Positions 57,141 to 64,000 of a stretch of DNA of 64,000 bases are shown piece after piece (position 1 is the first letter of the stretch; the number at the start of each line of letters is the position of its first letter). The notes below the pieces were generated by a model. The model ran no database searches. It was not told where the DNA came from and was given only the letters and a program-made list of their open reading frames with translations. The stretch lies in NCBI GenBank assembly GCA_965153355.1, contig OZ231127.1, positions 67,518,001-67,582,000 of the forward strand, in the 5' to 3' direction. The DNA is from Flaccisagitta enflata (Eukaryota; Chaetognatha; Sagittoidea; Aphragmophora). The position numbers were made by a program, and so were the translations under genes.

Positions 57141-59401
57141 GTATGTTTTCCCCCTCATGTGCTCAAAACCTATGTACCCAATCGTTTTTGATTATTTCTA
57201 TAACATTACTTCCTAGAACAAAAGAGATTTGGGATTTTTGATCCATTTTAGGGAACGCGAGTTCCATTTATTTATCACCACTCAAAGGTAATTGTGGTGA
57301 AAATGTTGAAATTTGGTTACTTTGGGCTCAAAATTGGGCCACTTCGCTTTTAAAATTTGACCCAAAATCCATGAGATTATGAAACTAAAGCTCAAGAGCT
57401 AACCAGTGGTGCAATCCGCATGTTGCTATCATTTTTCGCTAGGATTTGAGAGCTTTTCAAAGATGGAAGGGTATGAGGGTTATTTTACCAGATGAATTTG
57501 GTGGTCAATTTTGACATTTTTTACAATTTTTGATATATCTCCGCTTTGGATGGACAAATTTAGATGAAATTGGTGACCAAATTGAAGAGTTTTCGATGCT
57601 CTAACTGAATCTGGTAAAATTTCTGATTGATATGACCCTCAAAATTTTTGGGAGACTCTAGAAGCAGGTGCTAAAAAATGAATTTTTTCACCATTTTGGC
57701 TACTTTAGTCAAAAAATTTGGGCACTTCCAAGATAGAAAAAGACAAAAAATTCATGGGCAAATAAAACTACAGTTCAAGATCTAACCAGTGGTGCAATCG
57801 GCATGTCAATATGTTGAAACATGTAGATTTGGCAGAGCTTTTAGGCTCATAGGCAGTTTCTCCTATAGACCGGGCCGGCCAAAATCAAGCGCCTGATTGA
57901 GTTAACATTGAAAAAAATAACATAATTCAATGATAGTTGCATTTATCAGCTTGAAATTTTGGTTGCAGGCTCAGAATTTGATACTCTTTCAAGTCATGAT
58001 GAAAAAATCACTTAAAGTCTTGAACTGTGTTCAATTATATAGATTTTTGTGAAAAACAGTGTGACATAGTGTCACAAGGTGTTAACTCGATAGGACACTT
58101 TCTTAAAAAATCAATATCTCCGGCTAGAAATGACATAAAGTTCTGAAATTTGGCATGTAACCTGGGTTATGTCTTTACTTAACAGGGGGAGAAAAAAAAA
58201 TTTAGCATCATACTTAGAAATATGTTTTTTTATATATTGTATATTACTATATCAAGATGAGATATTTAATCATTTTTAACAAATCAACTATTAATGAAAT
58301 GTTTGTATAGTAAATGTCCATCAGTGACCATCAAATTTTTAATGCTTCTTTAGGGATAGCAATGGTACAAAAATGACTTATCGTTGGAAAAGCTTGACAA
58401 TTTTTTGATGTTTTTATCATAGTAGATATGAATTGTGACACAAGTGTGACAGGGAAAATAGGCTGTTTTGGCTCTACTTTTGGCCACCTAACCTATCAAA
58501 ATCATGAGTCTGAAGAATGTATGTTGAGCACTTTGTCCCAAGGGATATCTAAGAACAGCTTTCATCATTGACAGAATGATTGGTGGAAGAAAACAGTGTT
58601 TTTTTTCTCGCCAAATAATGTTTTTCAGCCGGCCCACTTTATAGGAGAATTGCCCATAATGACCTAAAAATGTCATTTCATCATACCCACTGATCTTTGA
58701 AGCTCTGCCAAATCTATATGCTTCAACATATTTACATGCCGATTGCACCACTGGTTAGGTCTTGGAACTGTTGTTTAATTTGCCCATGAATTTTTTGTCT
58801 TTTTCTGTCTCAGAAGTGCCCGAATTTTTTGACCAAAGTAGCCAAAATGGCGAAAAAAATTCACTTTTTAGCACCTGCTTCTAGAGTTTCCCAACAATTT
58901 TGAGGGTCATATTGATAGGAAATTTTACCAGATTCAGTTAGAGCATCAAAAACTCTTCAATTTGGTCACCAATTTCATCTCTATTTGTTCATTCAAAGCG
59001 GAGATATGTCAAAAATTGTAAAAAATGTCAAAATTGACCACCAAATTCATCTGGTAAAATAACCCTTAAACCCTTCCATCTTTGAAAAGCTCTCAAATCC
59101 TAACGAAAAATGATAGCAACATGCGGATTGCACTACTGGTTAGCTCTTGAGCTCTAGTTTCATAAGCTCATGGATTTTGGGTCAAATTTCAAAAGCGAAG
59201 TGGCCCGATTTTGAGCTCAAAGTGACTAAATTTCAACAATTTCACCATAACCACCTGTAAGTGGTGATAAATAAATGGAACTCGCGGTCCCTAAAATGGA
59301 TCAAAGATCCCAAATCTCTTTTGTTCTAGGTAGTTATATCATAAAAATATTCAAAAACGATCGGGTACATAGGTTTTGAGCACATGAGGGGGGAAACATA
59401 C
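57141..59401. mobile_element. 2.3-kb foldback element with arms of about 750 bp
   Basis: The left arm (57141-57880) starts GTATGTTTTCCCCCTCATGT. The right arm (58628-59401) is its inverted copy, ending ACATGAGGGGGGAAACATAC. The arms match with scattered mismatches and small indels over their whole length. CGT lies directly outside both ends, a possible 3-bp target duplication. The unpaired centre of about 750 bp has no coding frame that I recognise. Probably a non-autonomous DNA transposon. Confidence 0.8.
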
Positions 59402-59471
59402 CGTCACAGTGTAGCAACTAACAAATCCTGGGCTACAAGAAAAGCTTCATACCTCTTTTTGCGGTGGTTGT

Positions 59472-59668
59472 CTACTGTGTCTGACCAATGGTTTCCAGCG
59501 CCTCTCCATTGGCATTTTCCTCCAAAGATTTGTTGATGACCACAAAATTCCGACTGAAAAAATCAAAATCTATGATCTTTTCCGAATCGCGCAAAATTCG
59601 TCCATCGTAAGCAATTGCCAACTTTGCGTTGCAGCCTTTCCAAACGTTTGCCGCCGCAAAACCTTGTT
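59472..59668 (-). CDS. Open exon-like stretch, unidentified
   Basis: A minus-strand frame of about 65 codons encodes VWKGCNAKLAIAYDGRILRD and continues with DFDFFSRNFVVINKSLEE to a stop. Composition looks like real protein rather than repeat, and an AAG|GT-type acceptor could precede it. I do not recognise a domain, no start codon or partner exon was found, and it lies just outside the foldback element, so it may be an old gene fragment. Confidence 0.3.
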
Positions 59669-59935
59669 TTTATCAATGAACTTAAGTTTAATTGATGGAA
59701 ATGTATAAGTGCCCCCCCCCTCTACCCAGGAGTTACTAAACCACCAAATTGTAACCTGATTGAAATGAAACGTTTCAATAAAACTCAACGTAACGAATTA
59801 ACAAACAACTCCTAAAAAAAAGAAAAACAATTGAAGAAACGTTGATAGCAGCTGCTGGTTTATGATTGTTTGCTATCAAAATGGAAAAAGAAACTTCAAA
59901 GGCGATAGAACTACGGTAAGCGATATTACCCATTT

Positions 59936-60120
59936 TTAGTTGCGGACACGCGACTCAATGAGAGGCTTTGTCCGTCCGTCCGTCTGTCGGTAATGATGCA
60001 AAAAAGCGCGTTTCAGATAATTTTTGTGTACGTTTGTGTGTTAGGGGGATTGGGGTCTGGAATGGGATAGGACGCCCCTGCCCACCCGTCCGCAACGATA
60101 ATGTGACCCCGCGTCACTTG
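59936..60120 (+). mobile_element. Helentron-like short element, family B (well preserved)
   Basis: 5' edge TTTTTAGTTGCGGACACGCG, then GAGAGGCTTTGTCCGTCCG and a GTCTGTCGG tract. GTTGCGGAC is exactly matched by GTCCGCAAC near the 3' end, followed by the hairpin GTGAC-CCCGC-GTCAC. It lies 45 bases downstream of the LRR-KEN receptor stop codon. Confidence 0.7.
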
Positions 60121-60164
60121 TTTGCTTTCATATTGCTATTTTCTGTTCTTCTAAAAAAAAGCAT

Positions 60165-63100
60165 TTATCTGAAGGGAATAAAACCTTTGATCGCCTTGAC
60201 GTTGTGCAGTGGTTTGAATGTCATCTTCGCGGTTCGTCCCATTTGGGGAAAATCCATTTGAATTTCAGGTTTCAAAATCTGAATGATGGATCCTTCAGGA
60301 ACGAAAATGTTTCCTCCAGAATATTCCTCCGTGGAAGTCCCCAGATGGGGGTCCTCAACCTTTGTTTTCTGGAACGGATTGATCATCCCTTTGCCATTGC
60401 ATCTGAACATCAACTCCTTCTGTGGGCAAATGGTGGTTTCCCCAACGGCCACTTGAAATTTGGTCATAATTTCGGAAATCTGTGGTCGTAAATCATTCAA
60501 AGCGATGCAAGATTTAGCCGTGTCGTAAGCAACCATCTGCTTTGACTGACAGCCACTCACGTATTTGTATTGAAGTGTGACATAACTGTGTTCTTGCAAA
60601 GGAGCGAGCTTGTGGTTAACCAAACCATCATTACAGACAAAGTCCTCAAACTCTTTGTAACTGGTGATGAATACGTTTGCCCAAGTTACCGTCCTCTCTT
60701 TGGGGAAGAACTTGCTGGCGCAGTACCAAGCATGGGGGTAAAACCATGGAAATGTGACCATGAATGGGGCCATGATCTCCTCCAAGCTGGGCTCGGTTTT
60801 TCCACAAAGCGCCATCATAGATTTCTTGTGTTCTGGATGTTGAATGATGTTGCGAATGGTACGTAGCAGAGAAAGGAATGAATTTATCTCTCGGGTATTG
60901 ATACCGCTGCCATATTCCTCTATGATAATTGGATCCAGCAACTTGTTCCAAGCTCCTTGACCGCCTATGACGAGATGGGCGTTTTCAGCAGCCTCCCTGT
61001 TGATGTTTTTCAAATTCTTGCCTGTCTGCTTCTTTACAAATGCATTCAGCTCGGACAACAATGCTAATTTATCGCCCATTTGCTCAAAAGTCGGTGTGCC
61101 ATTCAAAGCTTCATTCGCAGTCAAGCCTCTTTGCAATGCAACGATAAGAGTACAAAGGGACACTTCTTTGATATTGAGCATGGCATCCAAGGGTATGGTC
61201 TCAGTAGTTTCATGCCCAGTCAAAATGAAAAAGATGATTTTGGTCACTGCTTGCATATCGTTTTGCAGCATTGATGGGTCTGAACCATTGGGACTGAGCA
61301 AGGGAGTCGTATCATTATTGGTTGAGAAATCATGAATCTGAGCCTGACTAAAATCTCCAATTTTGACAACCCACTTCAGTTCATTGGGATCTAGAATAAT
61401 GTGAACGTTTTCAACATTTAAATTCCCATGTGTTATGGGTTGAGCTCGTGTGTGAAGGAAATCCAATGTCGCTATGATTTGCTGACTTATCTCAAGAGAA
61501 TTCAGTGGCGCTTGTTGGGGAAAATTGGCGGATTTACTTTCCAAGAGAGAAAATTGGACATTTTCCAGATAAAGATGTCCTTTCCTTGAAATAAATGGAA
61601 TCCATCTGATGATTGACTCGTGCAATTGTCGAATGTTTTGATGTGACAGCTCACCTAATATCTTCTCTTCTCTTTCAAACGATGCCTGATCTTTTTTCAA
61701 ATCCAATGAAAGAACCAGGTGAGTATATTTGAAGGCTAATCTCCTCATTTGAAAAGATCTAACGACATTGTACAAAGCACATAAGATGGAAACAATGATA
61801 AGACCGCCAAAACTGTATGGTAGCACCTTCAACTTAAGCAGACATATCAGCTTTGCCTCAGTAAATGTTTGATTGTTGGCGCATGTGATAATTTGGGGAG
61901 TTTCTTGCATCAAGCTCTTCAATATATCAATCTGATCACATTCCTCACATTGAAATGGGTTGCCCTCCACTAAGATTTTCGCATCCTTAATTTTACTGGT
62001 TTCTTTTGGTAGAGTTTTCAAGTTATTGTCTGACAAGTCCATGAATGTCAAATTTCGGAGCAGCAATAAGGATGGACCGTCGATTCTGTCAAGGTCATTA
62101 TATCTCATGCTTATTGATGTGATATTTTCTAGTTGTTTCGTAATGATAAGATTTTTCATTTGATTGTAAGAAAACTCTATTTTTGCTTCGTTGAAAGGAA
62201 GGCAGACTGGAAGATGAGACAAATTTCTAGAGCTGCAGTTGATAATCACCGTTTTGAACTCTTTGTTTATGTTGCGAGAACAGGTTTCTGGGCAGCAAGG
62301 TGTTTGATCATGCATGAACAAGAAATCCATCAGTAATCGATCCTTTGTATCGCAGCTGCATTTCCAGGGATTACCAGATAAGTGCACTGTTGGTATTTTT
62401 CTTAAACACACTATTTCTGACTCGGTGAGATCATTCAAATTATTAAAGCTCAGATCCAGCTGTTCCAGCTGAATCGAATTACTAATCACGAATGAACCGT
62501 CTGAAAGATTATTACGACTCAGATTTAGATTACCGATGTGCAACCATGGTTTTCCCGATAGTAATTCAAGCTTCTCCATGTAATTTCTTTGGAGTAGTAA
62601 CTCTTCCATTATAGATACACCTAGTAACTCGAAATCGAGATGTACTTCTTTTATTTCATTGTAACTTAAATTCAAAACCCGAAGTGAATCCAATCCAGTT
62701 AAGTCTATTTTTGACCATGACTTTATGTTGTTGTGTGAAAGATCCAACGATTTCAAGGCTGAACAATCTGAAAATGGTCCATCATGAATTTCCTTTATCT
62801 CGTTTCCGACCAGACTTAAGTAGGCCAGAAGATTCTGATTGCGGAAAAGCTTGGGGTGAATTTCTTTTATATGATTGTTACCCAGATGCAATTCAACGAG
62901 AATTAAATTACCAAAAGTGTTGGGTTGTAAATATGAAATGCTGTTGTTTGTTAGAGATATAGATTCTGTTTGAATACCATCAAATGCATTTTCATCGATT
63001 TCAGAAATATCACCGAAAGTTATGGATAGCATCGTCATTGCATGTTTCGCTACTAATGACTTTCTTGGTAATGAATGAAGATGTTTCGCATGTGAAACAT

Positions 63101-64000
63101 CCAGCGATTGCGTATCAACTATTAAGTGATTAATAGTTCTTACACAACCTTGGGCGCTAAGCAATGACAATGTAGATCGAGTCGCCAAGCCCTCCGAGCT
63201 CAATGTGAGTGAAACATTGTGACAGTCACCGCTACCATAACTCTGCCTATAAGTGCTATAACAACACCCTATGAGTACCATTTGTAGCTGATTAGAGTGG
63301 TTAAAGAATCCAGTTGGAAAATTAGTCAAAGGGTTGTGACTCATATCAAAAATAACAAGATTGGCGAGAGGCTTCAGTAAATTACTTGGGACAGTTGAGA
63401 GCATATTGTCAGTGAGAAGTAATGTTGTCAATTTGACAAGTCCTTTAAATGTATCTTTGTGCAGTTGTCGTAGTTTGTTTGACTCAAGATTAAGCTTTTC
63501 TAATTCTTGAAGATCGATGAAGGCATCGAATTTGATTTTCTCAATTCTATTCCCACCTAGATTAAGCAATTGTAATTTGGTAAGATTTTTGAATTCATTT
63601 CCTACTCGAGTCAAATGGTTGCCTTTCATCCCGATGAGCTTCAATTCATTCAGATTACGGAAAGCATATTCACCTATGTGACTCAATCTATAATTGTCGT
63701 GAATCTCTATCCATTTTATCATATTTGCCTTCGTAAAAGTTTCATTGGGAATAGTTTGTAAGGGTTGATTCGCCAAAGCAAAACCGTAAATACTTGGAAA
63801 ATCTGCCAACAGATAGTCCTCGAGCCAATGAATCCCTAATTGCGATGACATCAGACAGATCGAAAATGTTGATGATAAAACTGAGGCATTCGTCAGATAT
63901 GGCTCGTGTGGATCGTTTGTTTTTGCGTCCTTCAAAATTTCTCTGGAGAGAATGGAACATTGTTTTCCTTGCTTTTCTCGTCGGCAAAACCATGTGTCTA
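60165..64000 (-). CDS. Toll-like LRR receptor with pseudokinase and RNase L/IRE1-type KEN domain (5' partial)
   Basis: One open frame runs from the window edge to TAA at 60165, without introns. No in-frame ATG precedes the LRRs, so start and signal peptide lie outside. Residue numbers count from codon TTG at 63935. Residues 50-520: LRRs. 522-552: Cys-rich C-cap (NPWKCSC). 567-578: Cys N-cap. 580-655: short second LRR block. 659-698: second Cys cap (NPFQCEEC). This two-block layout is that of protostome Toll. 705-725: membrane span. About 740-955: kinase-like, with HGNLNVEN in place of HRDxxxxN and DFS in place of DFG, so probably inactive. About 960-1085: KEN-like, with W996, R1028-N1029 and H1033 spaced as in RNase L (W632, R667-N668, H672), and VTFPWFYPHAW matching the TFP helix; the Asp661 position is Ser1022. 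1086-1256: unknown Cys-containing domain. Toll has TIR where this has kinase-KEN. RNA cleavage is inferred. Confidence 0.85.
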   Translation of the reverse strand, partial: DTWFCRREKQGKQCSILSREILKDAKTNDPHEPYLTNASVLSSTFSICLMSSQLGIHWLEDYLLADFPSIYGFALANQPLQTIPNETFTKANMIKWIEIHDNYRLSHIGEYAFRNLNELKLIGMKGNHLTRVGNEFKNLTKLQLLNLGGNRIEKIKFDAFIDLQELEKLNLESNKLRQLHKDTFKGLVKLTTLLLTDNMLSTVPSNLLKPLANLVIFDMSHNPLTNFPTGFFNHSNQLQMVLIGCCYSTYRQSYGSGDCHNVSLTLSSEGLATRSTLSLLSAQGCVRTINHLIVDTQSLDVSHAKHLHSLPRKSLVAKHAMTMLSITFGDISEIDENAFDGIQTESISLTNNSISYLQPNTFGNLILVELHLGNNHIKEIHPKLFRNQNLLAYLSLVGNEIKEIHDGPFSDCSALKSLDLSHNNIKSWSKIDLTGLDSLRVLNLSYNEIKEVHLDFELLGVSIMEELLLQRNYMEKLELLSGKPWLHIGNLNLSRNNLSDGSFVISNSIQLEQLDLSFNNLNDLTESEIVCLRKIPTVHLSGNPWKCSCDTKDRLLMDFLFMHDQTPCCPETCSRNINKEFKTVIINCSSRNLSHLPVCLPFNEAKIEFSYNQMKNLIITKQLENITSISMRYNDLDRIDGPSLLLLRNLTFMDLSDNNLKTLPKETSKIKDAKILVEGNPFQCEECDQIDILKSLMQETPQIITCANNQTFTEAKLICLLKLKVLPYSFGGLIIVSILCALYNVVRSFQMRRLAFKYTHLVLSLDLKKDQASFEREEKILGELSHQNIRQLHESIIRWIPFISRKGHLYLENVQFSLLESKSANFPQQAPLNSLEISQQIIATLDFLHTRAQPITHGNLNVENVHIILDPNELKWVVKIGDFSQAQIHDFSTNNDTTPLLSPNGSDPSMLQNDMQAVTKIIFFILTGHETTETIPLDAMLNIKEVSLCTLIVALQRGLTANEALNGTPTFEQMGDKLALLSELNAFVKKQTGKNLKNINREAAENAHLVIGGQGAWNKLLDPIIIEEYGSGINTREINSFLSLLRTIRNIIQHPEHKKSMMALCGKTEPSLEEIMAPFMVTFPWFYPHAWYCASKFFPKERTVTWANVFITSYKEFEDFVCNDGLVNHKLAPLQEHSYVTLQYKYVSGCQSKQMVAYDTAKSCIALNDLRPQISEIMTKFQVAVGETTICPQKELMFRCNGKGMINPFQKTKVEDPHLGTSTEEYSGGNIFVPEGSIIQILKPEIQMDFPQMGRTAKMTFKPLHNVKAIKGFIPFR

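Noticed and set aside
60204-60866. Plus-strand frames opposite the LRR-KEN gene
   Set aside because: Antisense shadows of a long, clearly coding minus-strand frame.

Overview
This window is animal nuclear DNA, most likely from an invertebrate. The evidence is spliced genes with animal-type products: S-adenosylmethionine decarboxylase, an ALK/LTK-type glycine-rich receptor ectodomain, and a protostome Toll-like leucine-rich-repeat (LRR) receptor. Very long microsatellites and many short transposon remnants fill the rest. I cannot name the species; an arthropod or other protostome is a guess.

Layout. 1-13 kb: no gene seen; pyrimidine and purine microsatellites and transposon remnants. 14.9-18.6 kb (minus): three exons of a secreted protein with two copies of a six-cysteine module; its last exon was not found, and intron 2 holds a 1.5-kb mobile element inflated by minisatellites. 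19-23.7 kb: microsatellites. 23.9-31.9 kb (plus): a five-exon receptor with a signal peptide, two cysteine-containing modules, an ALK/LTK glycine-rich domain, one membrane span and a roughly 1,070-residue disordered tail in place of a kinase. 32-50 kb: no gene seen; microsatellites, terminal-inverted-repeat elements, a 162-bp tandem array and a TTAGGG-like patch. 50.6-56 kb (plus): eight exons of S-adenosylmethionine decarboxylase, whose C-terminal exon I could not find. 57.1-59.4 kb: a large foldback element. 60.2-64.0 kb (minus, running off the window): an intronless reading frame joining a Toll-like LRR ectodomain, a membrane span, a pseudokinase, an RNase L/IRE1-type KEN nuclease domain and an unrecognised C-terminal domain.

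The strongest candidate for something undescribed is that last gene. It has the IRE1 plan (sensor, membrane span, kinase-like domain, KEN RNase) with the sensor replaced by a Toll-type ectodomain. It suggests a receptor that could turn ligand binding directly into RNA cleavage; this is inferred from domain order only.

Second, about a dozen short elements share one design: a T-rich 5' edge, a 9-10 bp inverted repeat that is terminal at one end and subterminal at the other, a (GTCN)n tract, a small 3' hairpin and a common end. This is the design of Helentron/DINE-1-like non-autonomous elements. One copy sits in a tandem array whose neighbouring unit supplies the empty site.

The genes show no obvious joint pathway; they look like ordinary neighbours in a repeat-rich animal genome.
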